A stretch of DNA of 64,000 nt from positions 434,001 through 498,000 of the forward strand of contig CAVTWY010000001.1 of NCBI GenBank assembly GCA_963738575.1, in the 5' to 3' direction. Both the position numbers and the translations under genes were made by a program. The DNA comes from CAVTWY01 sp963738575 (GTDB taxonomy: Bacteria; Pseudomonadota; Gammaproteobacteria; Burkholderiales; Burkholderiaceae_C). Within the stretch, counting starts at the first letter, position 1. Every line of letters starts with the position of its first letter. This document shows positions 43,495-53,301 of the stretch, in pieces. The notes under the pieces were generated by a model that saw only the letters and a list, made by a program, of their open reading frames with translations, made no database searches and was not told the origin of the DNA.

Positions 43495-44115
43495 TTACAG
43501 CGCTTCGAGGTTGCCGTAGCGCGACGCAAACTCGTCTGCCATGTCACTGCCACGCGCCTGCGTGATGGCCTGCTGCGCGCTTTGCATCGCATCTTTCAGC
43601 TCACGCACCGTGCTGGCCAGCCGCACGCGTTGCACCAAATTGGCGGCGGTGGGCCCCAGCGCCCGTTCGAGCGATCGGGCAATCTGGTCGCGCTGTTGCA
43701 CGTTGGCAGCGTCGTCGTCGTGCCTGGACGGTGCGTCGAAGCGGCTGGGCATTTGTGACGCCTTGAAGCGCGACTCCAGGTGCAACGAGTCAACGGCCTG
43801 CGTTGCAGGCTTTGTGCGCTGGGGTGACGCTGGCAAACGGGAAGGGGACGGTGGAAAGGCGCTGTTGGGCAAGCCGATGGCCGCGATGGTGCCGCGCCTC
43901 GGGGTCGCCGTTGCCACCGTCACGGCAGCGCCAATGTAGCCCAATGCTTGCAGCTCGCTCAAAGTGCCCGGCGTGGCCGTGGGCAGCAGGGTGCGCAACT
44001 CCACATCACTGCGTTTGCCGTCGATCAACAACAAGATCATGCGCAGCCGCTGCGGCAACACGCGCGACGCCGATTCAATTTCGGCTTGACCTTTGGCGGT
44101 TCGGATGTAGATCAT
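43495..44115 (-). CDS. Unknown protein, single-repeat paralogue of the 41671-42516 protein (paralogue B)
   Basis: A 206-residue soluble protein not recognised by me. Its N-terminus (YIRTAKGQAEIESASRVLPQRLRMILLLIDGKRSDVELRTLL) aligns with that of the protein at 41671-42516. Its C-terminus has one copy of the repeat (ALGPTAANLVQRVRLASTVRELKDAMQSAQQAITQARGSDMADEF). The middle is Pro/Ser-rich and probably disordered. The two share strand and flank the enoyl-CoA hydratase. A divergent XRE-type regulator gene starts 244 bases away. Confidence 0.68.
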   Translation of the reverse strand: MIYIRTAKGQAEIESASRVLPQRLRMILLLIDGKRSDVELRTLLPTATPGTLSELQALGYIGAAVTVATATPRRGTIAAIGLPNSAFPPSPSRLPASPQRTKPATQAVDSLHLESRFKASQMPSRFDAPSRHDDDAANVQQRDQIARSLERALGPTAANLVQRVRLASTVRELKDAMQSAQQAITQARGSDMADEFASRYGNLEAL

Positions 44116-44359
44116 GGGCGGGGACGGAGTGCTAGGAGTAAGTGCAACGCCTGCGGTTTAAACCCGAGGTTTGCTACTTTTTGCATCAATTCACCCCAGT
44201 TTGGCATGTCCAACGCCCCTTGTGTCGGGCTGTTGACGCCCCCGCGACGTGTTGTCGGCGGGTTCGTGACGGGTTTGGCACCCTGGCGTCGTTGTGTTGC
44301 AAGGCATCATCCACCAAAGTCTGGTTTGCTCCCCTTCAACAAAGCCGCAAAGGTTTGAC

Positions 44360-44938
44360 ATGTCTTTGATTGTTCAGAAATTGCGCTTGAAGCGTGGTTG
44401 GTCGCAGCAACAACTGGCCGAACTAAGCGGTCTGAGCGTGCGCACCGTTCAACGCATTGAAGGCGGCCAAAACGCCACCGCCGAGTCACTCAAGTCGCTC
44501 GCGGCGGTGTTTGAGGTCGATTTTCAGGAGCTTCGTGCGGTGATGGAAGACACCCCGTCGCCGCTTGTGCCCGCCATGGGTTTGGCCGCCGTGCCGGCCC
44601 CCTCCCAGGAGACTTTGATGACCACGACCCCCGCTTATGCCTCACCAACCCCCGTCCCACCCATGGGCACCATGCCTGCCGACGAGGTTCAGGCCTTCAA
44701 AGACGTGCGGCGCCTGCGCGGCTTTTACGTGCACTTGATGCAGTACGTGCTGGTGATTTCAGCCCTGTTCTTACTAAATTGGTGGATGTCACCAGGCAGG
44801 TGGTGGGTCCAGTGGGTGATCATGGGGTGGGGCATCGGCCTGGCCTCTCACGGCCTGTCAATCTGGAAGCAAAACCCCATCTTTGGCGCCAACTGGGAGC
44901 GGCGCCAGATTGAGAAGCGAATCGGGCGCAAGCTATGA
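44360..44938 (+). CDS. XRE-family HTH regulator fused to a 2TM domain
   Basis: A 192-residue protein. Residues 1-62 are a Cro/C1-type HTH (LRLKRGWSQQQLAELSGLSVRTVQRIEGGQNATAESLKSLAAVF). A Pro/Thr-rich linker follows, then a C-terminal 2TM domain with helices separated by NWWMSPGRWWVQW and ending SIWKQNPIFGANWERRQIEKRIG. The design suggests a membrane-tethered regulator. Targets are unknown. The ATG at 44360 begins the HTH directly. Its end overlaps lysS convergently by 6 bases. Confidence 0.87.
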   Translation: MSLIVQKLRLKRGWSQQQLAELSGLSVRTVQRIEGGQNATAESLKSLAAVFEVDFQELRAVMEDTPSPLVPAMGLAAVPAPSQETLMTTTPAYASPTPVPPMGTMPADEVQAFKDVRRLRGFYVHLMQYVLVISALFLLNWWMSPGRWWVQWVIMGWGIGLASHGLSIWKQNPIFGANWERRQIEKRIGRKL

Positions 44939-46410
44939 CTCGTGCCGCAACGCCGGAAACAAAATCACGTCGCGGATGCTGGCGCTGTCGGTGATCAGCA
45001 TCACCAAGCGGTCGATGCCGATGCCACAACCGCCAGCCGGAGGCATGCCCACCTCCAGCGCGCGAATGAAGTCGGCGTCGTAATACATCGCCTCTTCGTC
45101 GCCGGCCTCTTTGTTGGTGGCTTGGGCCCGAAAGCGCGCGGCTTGGTCTTCGGCGTCATTGAGCTCCGAAAACCCATTGGCCAGTTCGCGGCCCACCACA
45201 AACAGCTCGAAGCGTTCGGTGACCGTGGGGTCGGTGTCCGACGCACGCGCCAGCGGCGACACCTCGACGGGGTAGTCGATGATGTAGGTGGGCTGCCAAA
45301 GCTTGGCCTCCACGGCCGCTTCAAACATCGCAAACTGCAACTGCGGCAGTGTCCAGTGGGCATGCGGTTTGTGGTCCAGCGCCACCAGCTTGCTGCGCAA
45401 CACGTCGGCGTCAACCGATTCGGCCTCTGTCAGGCCACCGAGCTTGACCAACGATTCACGCACCGACAGACGCGCAAAAGGCGACTCCAGATCAACCGCT
45501 TTGCCACCGTAGCTCAGCATGGCTGTGCCCACGGCCGTGCGCGCCGCGTGGCGAATCACTTGCTCGGTGTAGTCCATCAAGTCGCGATGGTTCCAGTAGG
45601 CGGCGTAAAACTCCATCATCGTGAACTCGGGGTTGTGCCGCACCGACACCCCTTCATTGCGAAAGCTCCGGTTGATCTCAAACACCCGCTCGAACCCACC
45701 CACCAACAAGCGCTTGAGGTAGAGCTCGGGCGCGATGCGCAAAAACATGGCTTGATCAAGCGCGTTGTGATGCGTCACAAACGGCCGTGCGTTGGCGCCC
45801 CCGGGGATGGGGTGCAGCATGGGCGTTTCGACCTCCAAAAACCGGTGCTCGACCATGAACCCCCGGATGGAAGAAATGGCTTTGCTGCGTGCCACAAAGC
45901 GCGCGCGCGCGGCGTCGTCGGTGATCAGATCCACGTCGCGCTGGCGGTACTTCAGCTCTTGGTCGGCCATGCCGTGAAACTTGTCGGGCAACGGCCGCAG
46001 GCTCTTGGTCAACAAGCGCAGCACGTTACCCGAACCGAAAGCTCACCTGTCTTGGTTTTGAACAAGGTGCCTTCAGCGCCCAAGATGTCGCCCAAGTCCC
46101 AGTGTTTAAACGCCTCGTAGGCTGCCTCGCCCAAGGCGTCGCGGGTGACAAACAACTGAATTTGCCCCGAACCGTCTTGCACCGTGCCAAAACTGGCCTT
46201 GCCCATCACCCGCTTGAGCATCAGGCGGCCCGCCACCACCACGTGGGTCGCCGCAGTCTCTAACACCTCATGGCTTTGGTCACCGTGCTCGCGCTGCAAA
46301 TCAGCTGCGTGGTGTTTGGGCTTGAAGTCGTTCGGGAAGGCAATGCCTTGCGTGCGGATGTGCGCCAGCTTTTCGCGGCGTTCGGTGATCAGTGAGTTGT
46401 CGTCCTGCAT
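44933..46410 (-). CDS. lysS: Lysyl-tRNA synthetase, class II (one frameshift)
   Basis: LysS charges tRNA-Lys. The N-terminal OB-fold domain (VVVAGRLMLKRVMGKASFGTVQDGSGQIQLFV) is in one frame and runs to TKTGELSVRVT. The class II catalytic core is in the next frame, beginning LRLLTKSLRPLPDKFHG, with motif 2 FRNEGVSVRHNPEFTMMEFY and motif 3 GCGIGIDRLVMLITD. Adding one base near 46019 joins them into a normal protein of about 492 residues. The gene is essential, so a sequence error is likely unless a second copy exists. Start is the ATG at 46410 or 46434. Confidence 0.9.
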
Positions 46411-46547
46411 GGGGTGCTTCGTGGTGAGGGGCAAATTCTAGTGGGCGAGCGCCTGCACGTTGCCACGGTTGGCGGGCGCACCCTGCGAGAATCGGCTTGC
46501 GGGCAGCGTTTGGGCTTTGAAGACACACACCGAGGGAGTGGGCGGAC

Positions 46548-47891
46548 ATGAAAGTGACTGTGGTGGGGACGGGGTACGTGGGGCTGGTGTCGGCAGCGTG
46601 CCTGGCCGAGATGGGCAATGATGTTTTGTGTTTGGACATCGACGCCGCCAAGATCCGCCTCCTTGAAGCCGGCGGCATTCCCATCCATGAGCCAGGCCTG
46701 GACGTGGTGGTGCGCCGAAACGTGCAAGCCGGTCGTTTGCGGTTCACAACCGACGTGCAGGCCGCCGTGGCGCACGGCACGATTCAATTCATTGCCGTCG
46801 GCACGCCCCCCGATCAAGACGGCTCGGCCGACTTGTCCAGTGTGGTGGCAGCGGCCCGCAACATCGGTCGGCACATGACCGACTACAAGGTGATTGTCGA
46901 CAAGAGCACCGTGCCCGTGGGCACCGCCGACTTGGTGCGTGCCGCCTTGGCCGAAGAAATTGCAAAACGCGGTTTGTTGATCGCGCACGCGGTGGTGTCA
47001 AACCCGGAGTTCCTGAAAGAAGGTGCTGCGGTGGACGACTTCATGCGGCCTGACCGCATCATTGTGGGCGCCGACGACGAGCGCGCCATTGAAGCCATGC
47101 GCGCGCTCTACGCGCCTTTTTTGCGCAACCACGACCGCTTGTTGGTCATGGACGTGCGCAGTGCCGAGTTCACCAAGTACGCCGCCAATGCCATGCTGGC
47201 CACGCGCATCAGCTTCATGAATGAGTTGGCCTTGCTGGCGGATGAGGTGGGTGCAGACATCGAACTGGTGCGCCAAGGCATCGGCAGCGACCCCCGCATT
47301 GGCTACCACTTTTTGTACGCGGGTGCAGGTTATGGCGGTTCGTGCTTTCCCAAAGATGTCAAGGCCCTCATCGCCACAGCAGACAAGGCCGGTGTGGCGC
47401 TGCAAGTGCTCAAAGCCGTTGAGGCTGCCAACGAGCACCAAAAATTGGTGCTGGTAGAAAAAGTGGTGCGGCGTTTCGGTGACAACTTGGCGGGCCGTCA
47501 ATTTGCCATTTGGGGTCTGGCTTTCAAAGCCAATACCGACGACATGCGCGAAGCACCCAGCCGTGTCTTGATCTCCGAGCTGCTGCGCCGTGGCGCCACG
47601 GTCAAGGCCTACGACCCGGTGGCGGGTGACGTGGCAACGACTCTGTTCGAAGGCGTGCCGGGGGTGATGATCGCCACCGACCAACGCAGCACCCTGGCGG
47701 GCTCGGACGCCTTGTTGATCGTCACCGACTGGAAGGCTTTTCGAAGCCCCGACTTTGACGCGATCAAATCGCTGCTGAAGCAGCCCGTCATCATCGACGG
47801 GCGCAACCTGTACGAGCCCGCCCGGATGAAGACGCTGGGCATCGAATACTCAGGCATCGGCCGCGGCGCGGCGGTGGGCCCATCGCCATGA
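46548..47891 (+). CDS. ugd: UDP-glucose 6-dehydrogenase
   Basis: A 447-residue enzyme that oxidises UDP-glucose to UDP-glucuronate. The NAD-binding loop is VVGTGYVGLVSAACLAEMG. Substrate-binding SNPEFLKEGAAVDDFMRPDRI is present, and the catalytic cysteine is residue 266 in YGGSCFPKDVKAL. A GAGGGAG ribosome site precedes the ATG. It is the first gene of the polysaccharide cluster and overlaps the epimerase gene by 4 bases; the upstream gap to lysS likely holds a divergent promoter. Confidence 0.96.
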   Translation: MKVTVVGTGYVGLVSAACLAEMGNDVLCLDIDAAKIRLLEAGGIPIHEPGLDVVVRRNVQAGRLRFTTDVQAAVAHGTIQFIAVGTPPDQDGSADLSSVVAAARNIGRHMTDYKVIVDKSTVPVGTADLVRAALAEEIAKRGLLIAHAVVSNPEFLKEGAAVDDFMRPDRIIVGADDERAIEAMRALYAPFLRNHDRLLVMDVRSAEFTKYAANAMLATRISFMNELALLADEVGADIELVRQGIGSDPRIGYHFLYAGAGYGGSCFPKDVKALIATADKAGVALQVLKAVEAANEHQKLVLVEKVVRRFGDNLAGRQFAIWGLAFKANTDDMREAPSRVLISELLRRGATVKAYDPVAGDVATTLFEGVPGVMIATDQRSTLAGSDALLIVTDWKAFRSPDFDAIKSLLKQPVIIDGRNLYEPARMKTLGIEYSGIGRGAAVGPSP

Positions 47892-48904
47892 AAATCCTGG
47901 TCACCGGTGCAGCCGGGTTCATCGGCATGCACACCTGCGAGCGTTTGCTGTCACGGGGCGACGAGGTGGTGGGCCTGGACAACGTCAACGACTACTACGA
48001 CCCGCTGCTCAAGCAAGCCAGGCTGGACAAGCTTGCAAAGTACCCGAACTTCAAGTTTTTGCGCCTTGACATTGCCGACGCCCAAGCGATGGCGGGTTTG
48101 TTTGCCGAAGGGCGCTTTCAGCGCGTGGTTCACTTGGCGGCGCAGGCGGGGGTGCGCTACTCAATCACCAACCCACAGGCCTACGCCAGCAGCAACCTGG
48201 TGGGCTTTGTCAACGTGCTGGAGGGCTGCCGCCACGGTGGCGTCGAGCATTTGGTTTACGCCAGCAGCTCGAGCGTGTACGGCGGCAACACCAAAATGCC
48301 GTTTGCCGAAAGCGACGCGGTCGACCACCCCGTCAGTTTGTACGCAGCCACCAAAAAAGCCAATGAGCTGATGGCCTACACCTACAGCCACCTGTACCGC
48401 TTGCCCACCGTGGGCTTGAGATTCTTCACGGTGTATGGCCCCTGGGGGCGGCCCGACATGGCGTACTTCAGTTTTGCCAAGGCGATGCTGGAGGGCCGGC
48501 CGATCGATGTCTACAACCAAGGCCAAATGAAGCGCGACTTCACCTATGTGGACGACATCGTCGAAGGGGTGATTCGCGTGGTGGACAAGGTGCCCACGGC
48601 CGCCGATGCCGCCGCGACAGGAGCGGGGCCTGGCGTGCCTGCCATGGTTTTTAACATTGGCAACAGCTCGCCCGTGCCTTTGATGACGTTCATCGCCACG
48701 CTCGAGTCTTGCTTGGGGGTCAAGGCAAACCTTCGGTTTCTACCGATGCAAGATGGGGATGTGGTGGCAACCTACGCCGATGTAGGCGCCTTGGCGCGTT
48801 GGGTTGATTTTCGGCCGACCACGACACTGGCGACAGGCTTGCAGCGCTTTACGGCTTGGTTTGTGGCGCACCAAAGCAAGCCCGTTTTGCACGGCGCGCG
48901 CTGA
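47888..48904 (+). CDS. UDP-glucuronate 4-epimerase-like NAD-dependent epimerase
   Basis: A 338-residue extended SDR. The NAD loop is VTGAAGFIGMHTCERLL and the catalytic pair is in SLYAATKKANELMAYTYSHLY. The text FTVYGPWGRPDMAYFSFAKAMLEGRPIDVYNQGQMKRDFTYVDDIVEGV closely follows bacterial CapI/LspL-type UDP-glucuronate 4-epimerases. Coupling to ugd supports production of UDP-galacturonate. Confidence 0.92.
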   Translation: MKILVTGAAGFIGMHTCERLLSRGDEVVGLDNVNDYYDPLLKQARLDKLAKYPNFKFLRLDIADAQAMAGLFAEGRFQRVVHLAAQAGVRYSITNPQAYASSNLVGFVNVLEGCRHGGVEHLVYASSSSVYGGNTKMPFAESDAVDHPVSLYAATKKANELMAYTYSHLYRLPTVGLRFFTVYGPWGRPDMAYFSFAKAMLEGRPIDVYNQGQMKRDFTYVDDIVEGVIRVVDKVPTAADAAATGAGPGVPAMVFNIGNSSPVPLMTFIATLESCLGVKANLRFLPMQDGDVVATYADVGALARWVDFRPTTTLATGLQRFTAWFVAHQSKPVLHGAR

Positions 48905-49057
48905 TACACTCCGGCCGTGTTTTGAGGCGGTGCGTCGGTGCTGGTCGCCGCGCCCCAGGGCCGCCGTGCCACTGCCTGACCAATGGGGCCGTGCGCCGCG
49001 TCGTTATTACCATCCAGGCTCGCTTCGGCGGCCCCATGCGCATCGCGGACCGAAAAC

Positions 49058-50182
49058 GTGTCTTCAAAAGTTGCACTCATCACGGGCATCACCGGCCAAG
49101 ACGGCTCGTACTTGGCTGAGCTTTTGCTCGAAAAGGGCTACGCAGTGCATGGCATTCGTCGCCGTGCGTCGCAGTTCAACACCGGGCGCATCGACCACCT
49201 CTACCACGATGCGCACCTGCCGGGCCCTGACATCACGTTGCATTATGGCGACCTCAGCGACGCCTCCAACCTGACAAGAATCATCCAAGAGGTTCAGCCG
49301 GATGAGGTCTACAACCTGGCGGCGCAGTCTCACGTGGGTGTCAGCTTTGAGGCACCCGAGTACACCGCCGACGTGGATGCCCTAGGCACCTTGCGTTTGC
49401 TGGAGGCCATTCGCTTGCTAGGGCTCGAGCGCAAGACGCGTTTTTATCAAGCTTCCACGTCCGAACTGTTTGGCTTGGTGCAAGAAACACCACAACGCGA
49501 AACCACGCCGTTTCACCCACGAAGCCCCTACGCCGTGGCCAAGTTGTACGCGCACTGGATCACGGTTAACTACCGCGAGGCCTACGGCATGTTTGCCTGC
49601 AACGGCATCTTGTTCAACCACGAGTCGGCACGCCGAGGCGAAACCTTTGTCACCCGCAAAATAACCCGCGGCTTGGCGCACATTGCCGTGGGCTTGGAGC
49701 AGCGCTTGTACATGGGCAACCTGGACGCCCTGCGCGATTGGGGGCATGCCAAAGACTACGTGCGCATGCAATGGCTGATGTTGCAGCAAGACAAGCCAGA
49801 CGATTACGTGATTGCCACGGGGCAACAGCATTCGGTGCGCGACTTCGTGCGCCTTGCCGCCGCCGTGCTGGGCGTTGAGGTGGTGTTTGTGGGCACGGGC
49901 GTGAACGAGCAAGGGGTGGTTCAATCGGTGCGAGGCGACATGGCCCCGTCGATCAAGCCCGGCGACGTGATTGTTCAGGTTGACCCTGGTTACTTTCGTC
50001 CGGCCGAAGTTGAAACCTTGCTGGGTGACGCGAGCAAGGCACGGCACAACCTGAAGTGGGCTGCCGAGATTGGCCTTGACGCCATGATCAACGAAATGGT
50101 TCTCCACGACCTTGACTTGGCCAAGCGTCAAGCGCTGTTGCGAAAGGCCGGCTACGACGTGGCCGTGAGTGGAGAGCGTTAA
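49058..50182 (+). CDS. gmd: GDP-mannose 4,6-dehydratase
   Basis: A 374-residue SDR that makes GDP-4-keto-6-deoxymannose. Motifs: ALITGITGQDGSYLAELLLEKGYAVHGIRRRAS, NLAAQSHVGVSFE, SPYAVAKLYAHWITVNYREAYGMFACNGILFNHESARRGETFVTRKITR and WGHAKDYVRMQWLMLQ. The start is taken as the GTG at 49058 (VSSKVALITG), giving the family N-terminus. Its product feeds the perosamine-synthase-like aminotransferase downstream. The 153-base gap before it holds no gene. Confidence 0.96.
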   Translation: MSSKVALITGITGQDGSYLAELLLEKGYAVHGIRRRASQFNTGRIDHLYHDAHLPGPDITLHYGDLSDASNLTRIIQEVQPDEVYNLAAQSHVGVSFEAPEYTADVDALGTLRLLEAIRLLGLERKTRFYQASTSELFGLVQETPQRETTPFHPRSPYAVAKLYAHWITVNYREAYGMFACNGILFNHESARRGETFVTRKITRGLAHIAVGLEQRLYMGNLDALRDWGHAKDYVRMQWLMLQQDKPDDYVIATGQQHSVRDFVRLAAAVLGVEVVFVGTGVNEQGVVQSVRGDMAPSIKPGDVIVQVDPGYFRPAEVETLLGDASKARHNLKWAAEIGLDAMINEMVLHDLDLAKRQALLRKAGYDVAVSGER

Positions 50183-50200
50183 CTTGACGCCCACTTGCAC

Positions 50201-51700
50201 ATGGCTGCGACACGCGAGGCCGATGGCGCGCCCGTCACAATGACACTGCTTGCTGCGGCCGTCCAAGCGTTCAAGTGGTCGCTGCTGGGCGAGGCGGCGT
50301 CGCGGCTCGTGGCGCCGATCGTATTCGTTGTCTTGGCTCGCCTGCTGCTGCCTGATGATTTTGGCGTGGTGGCAGCCGCCACGGTGGCCGTCAGTTTTTT
50401 TCAGGTGTTTTGGGACAGCGGGCTGACGCGCGCGCTGGTGCAACGCGACCAAGAAGATGCCGTCGTCGTGGACACCATTTTTTGGATCAACTTGGCGCTT
50501 AGTGGGTTGGTGATGGGCGCCATGTGGATGTCGGCACCAATGGTTGCTGCATTTTTTAACGATGCGCGCATTGCCGATGTGCTGCGCGTGCTCTGTGTGG
50601 TGGCTCCATTGACTGCCACCAGCGCGTTGTTGACCGCGCTGATGCAGCGACGTTTTGACTTCAAGCGCTTGTTCTGGGTGCGGCTTGTGACCACGGCTGG
50701 CCCAGGGCTGGTGTCGATTCCATTGGCGCTTGGCCATTGGGGCCATTGGGCTTTGGTGGCGGGCGTGTTGCTGGGGCAAGTCTTGCAGGTGATCGTTTTG
50801 TGGTGGGTGGTTGATTGGCGCCCGTCGTGGCGGCTGGACCGGCGCCAAGCCGCCGACTTGCTTCGGTTTGGCAAGTGGACGATGCTTAGTGGTTTGTTGG
50901 GCTGGCTGTATGGCTGGTTGGACTCCATCATGGTGGGCTACTTCATGGGGTCCAGCGACATGGGCCTTTACCGCACGGGCAATACGTTTGTGATTCTCGT
51001 GTTTGGGCTTATTTTTTCACCGCTGTTGCCGGTGCTGTACAGCCTTTTTTCTCGTGCACAGAACGATTTGCCACGCCTGCGCGAGGCGCTGCTCACTGTG
51101 GCGCAAGCAATCGCTGTGGTGTCGTTGCCCATCGGTTTGGGGCTTGCGTTGCTGGGCGACGATGTGGGCACGGTGATCTTTGGCGCGCAGTGGGTGGGTG
51201 TTGGCGCGGTGGTCGGGTTGACGGGTTTGTCGCACGCAATGGGTTGGATCGCCGGGGCCAACGGCGAGCTCTACCGCGCCACGGGGCGGCCGCACATCGA
51301 GACGCTCACGATGGCCGTGATGCTTGCAGCGTACATTCCCATTTATTGGTGGGTGGCCCAGCGGGGACTGGGCCAATTTTTGTGGGCCCGGGTCGGTTTG
51401 TCGGCGCTGGCGTTGGTGGGCCATGTGGTGGTGTGCTGGCGCGTTTTGGGCATTTCGCCGCTGCGTTGGCTGCGAGCTTGTGGGTGGGCAACAGCGTGCG
51501 CGCTGCTGGCCATGGTGATGGTTCACGCCATGCCGTTGAGTTCACTGTCGCCAATGTGGCGCGTGGCGTTGTCGGCCGGCTTGGGGTTGCTGGTTTATGT
51601 GGTTTTGATTGCCGTGGCAGAGCGAGACTTCATGAAGCGATTGATCAGCATTCTTAAAACGCGGCCTGAGCCGGTTTTGAATCAACTCGGAGGCGGTTGA
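50201..51700 (+). CDS. Wzx-type oligosaccharide flippase
   Basis: A 499-residue polytopic membrane protein with 12 to 14 predicted helices and the MOP/polysaccharide-exporter pattern (FKWSLLGEAASRLVAPIVFVVLARLLLPDDFGVVAAATVAVSFFQVFWDSGLTRALVQR). It would flip the lipid-linked repeat unit across the inner membrane. Its place among glycosyltransferases fits. Start is the ATG at 50201; the methyltransferase gene begins on the base after its stop. Confidence 0.9.
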   Translation: MAATREADGAPVTMTLLAAAVQAFKWSLLGEAASRLVAPIVFVVLARLLLPDDFGVVAAATVAVSFFQVFWDSGLTRALVQRDQEDAVVVDTIFWINLALSGLVMGAMWMSAPMVAAFFNDARIADVLRVLCVVAPLTATSALLTALMQRRFDFKRLFWVRLVTTAGPGLVSIPLALGHWGHWALVAGVLLGQVLQVIVLWWVVDWRPSWRLDRRQAADLLRFGKWTMLSGLLGWLYGWLDSIMVGYFMGSSDMGLYRTGNTFVILVFGLIFSPLLPVLYSLFSRAQNDLPRLREALLTVAQAIAVVSLPIGLGLALLGDDVGTVIFGAQWVGVGAVVGLTGLSHAMGWIAGANGELYRATGRPHIETLTMAVMLAAYIPIYWWVAQRGLGQFLWARVGLSALALVGHVVVCWRVLGISPLRWLRACGWATACALLAMVMVHAMPLSSLSPMWRVALSAGLGLLVYVVLIAVAERDFMKRLISILKTRPEPVLNQLGGG

Positions 51701-52303
51701 ATGGGTGTTCGAATGAAAGTCAGCGATTGGTGGTGTCGCCAACGCCACCCGCAATTGCAGGCGTCGTTTGCGATCACCTCGCATCTCACGGCACGCGAGC
51801 GCGTTGAGCTTTGCACGCTGGCTGCCAGGCCTGGTGTGCGTTCCATCGTTGAGATTGGCGCCTACCTTGGGGCTTCCGCTGCCGCCTTTGGGACGGGGTT
51901 GGCCCAGTCAAGCAATCGAGCGGCCCGCGTTTATTGTGTCGACACCTGGAACAACGATGCGATGAGTGAAGGCCAACGCGACACGATGATGGTTTTTCTA
52001 GACAACACGGCCCGCTTTGCGCCAGCGATCGTCCCCGTGCGCGGTTGGAGCACCGACGTGGCGCCGTCCATCGCCAAGCAAGCGGGCAGCATCGATTTGT
52101 TGTTCATCGACGGCGACCACTCTTACGACGGGTGCTTGGCCGACTGGCGCGCCTACAAAGGGCTGCTCGCGCCCGGCGCCTGCGTGGTGTTTCATGACAT
52201 CGGATGGGCGGAAGGGGTTGCGCGGGTGGTCGACACCGAAGTGCGCGCCTTGGTGGGTGAAGAAGCACGACTTCCCAACCTGTGGTGGGGTCGGCTTGCA
52301 TGA
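51701..52303 (+). CDS. Class I SAM-dependent methyltransferase
   Basis: A 200-residue protein of the cephalosporin-hydroxylase/Methyltransf_24 kind: RSIVEIGAYLGASAAAFGTGL (SAM loop), VYCVDTWNNDAMS, and SIDLLFIDGDHSYDGCLADWRAYKGLLAPGACVVFHDI. It probably methylates a sugar or modifies the glycan. Coupled to the flippase gene upstream and overlapping the next glycosyltransferase by ATGA. Confidence 0.85.
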   Translation: MGVRMKVSDWWCRQRHPQLQASFAITSHLTARERVELCTLAARPGVRSIVEIGAYLGASAAAFGTGLAQSSNRAARVYCVDTWNNDAMSEGQRDTMMVFLDNTARFAPAIVPVRGWSTDVAPSIAKQAGSIDLLFIDGDHSYDGCLADWRAYKGLLAPGACVVFHDIGWAEGVARVVDTEVRALVGEEARLPNLWWGRLA

Positions 52304-53301
52304 CGCTTGGTTCGGTCATCATCCCCACCCGCGACCGCGCTGATCTGCTCGCGCGCTGCTTGGCGTCCTTGACGCGGCAAACGCTTGATCCCCAAAGCTT
52401 CGAAGTGCTGGTGATCGACAACGGGTCCACCGATCACACCGCGGCCGTGGCAGCAAGTTATGCCGACCGACTCAACCTGCGCTGCATTTTTGCACCCGAG
52501 CCTGGACTGCATGTGGGACGGCACGCGGGCATGCGGGCTGCAGCGTCCGACGTTCTGATTTACGCCGACGACGACATCGAAGCGGAGCCAACCTGGGTGG
52601 CGGCGGTTGTGAGAGCTTTCGAGACGCCCACGGTGGCACTGGTGGGCGGCAACAATCACCCAGCTTTTGAGAGCGAACCGCCAGCTTGGTTGAAGCGATG
52701 GTGGTCTCAACCCGTTGGGAGAGGTCGGGCTTTGGGTTACCTCAGCGTGCTCGACTTTGGCAGGGGGCGCTTTGCGCTCGACCCTTCCTACGTGTGGGGA
52801 TGCAATTTTTCTGTGCGTCGCCAGGCCCTTGAAAGCGTGGGCGGGTTCCACCCCGATGGGCTTCCCAAAACCATGCTTCAGTTTCGCGGTGACGGCGAGT
52901 CGTATGTGGCCAAGGCCCTCGAGGCACGGGGCTGGCAGACGGTGTTTGACGCCGAAGCAAGCGTGCATCACTGGGTGCCCACCAGCCGCATGACCCAGGC
53001 GTATTTTGAGCAGCGCGGATATGCGCAGGGCGTGTCTGACTCTTACGCTGCCGTGCGGCACAACCGAGGCACCGCACTGCCGCTGGCGCAGCGCATGCGC
53101 GCCAAGGTGCGACCCAGCCTAGGCGTTTTGCGCGAAAAGTGGCGGGCGCTTGGGGCCAAGGACGATGCTGCGCGCGAGTTGATGGTGGTGCGCTCGGCGA
53201 CACTCAAGGCGTGGCGTCGCGGTTTCGAGTTTCATCAGTCATCCTTGCGCTCGGACCCCGCGTTGCTCGACTGGGTTCTTAAGGAAACATACCTCGCATG
53301 A
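52300..53301 (+). CDS. Glycosyltransferase family 2
   Basis: A 333-residue GT-A fold enzyme. It has SVIIPTRDRADLLARCLASLTRQ, FEVLVIDNGSTDHTAAVA, the metal-binding IYADDDIEAEPTWVAAVVRAFE, and a conserved GCNFSVRRQALESVGGFHPDG acceptor motif. It adds a sugar during repeat-unit assembly on the cytoplasmic face. Donor and acceptor are unknown. Overlaps neighbours by 4 bases on each side. Confidence 0.92.
   Translation: MTLGSVIIPTRDRADLLARCLASLTRQTLDPQSFEVLVIDNGSTDHTAAVAASYADRLNLRCIFAPEPGLHVGRHAGMRAAASDVLIYADDDIEAEPTWVAAVVRAFETPTVALVGGNNHPAFESEPPAWLKRWWSQPVGRGRALGYLSVLDFGRGRFALDPSYVWGCNFSVRRQALESVGGFHPDGLPKTMLQFRGDGESYVAKALEARGWQTVFDAEASVHHWVPTSRMTQAYFEQRGYAQGVSDSYAAVRHNRGTALPLAQRMRAKVRPSLGVLREKWRALGAKDDAARELMVVRSATLKAWRRGFEFHQSSLRSDPALLDWVLKETYLA

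Noticed and set aside
48983..49057. Upstream extension of gmd
   Set aside because: The added residues do not resemble the family; the GTG at 49058 gives the usual N-terminus.
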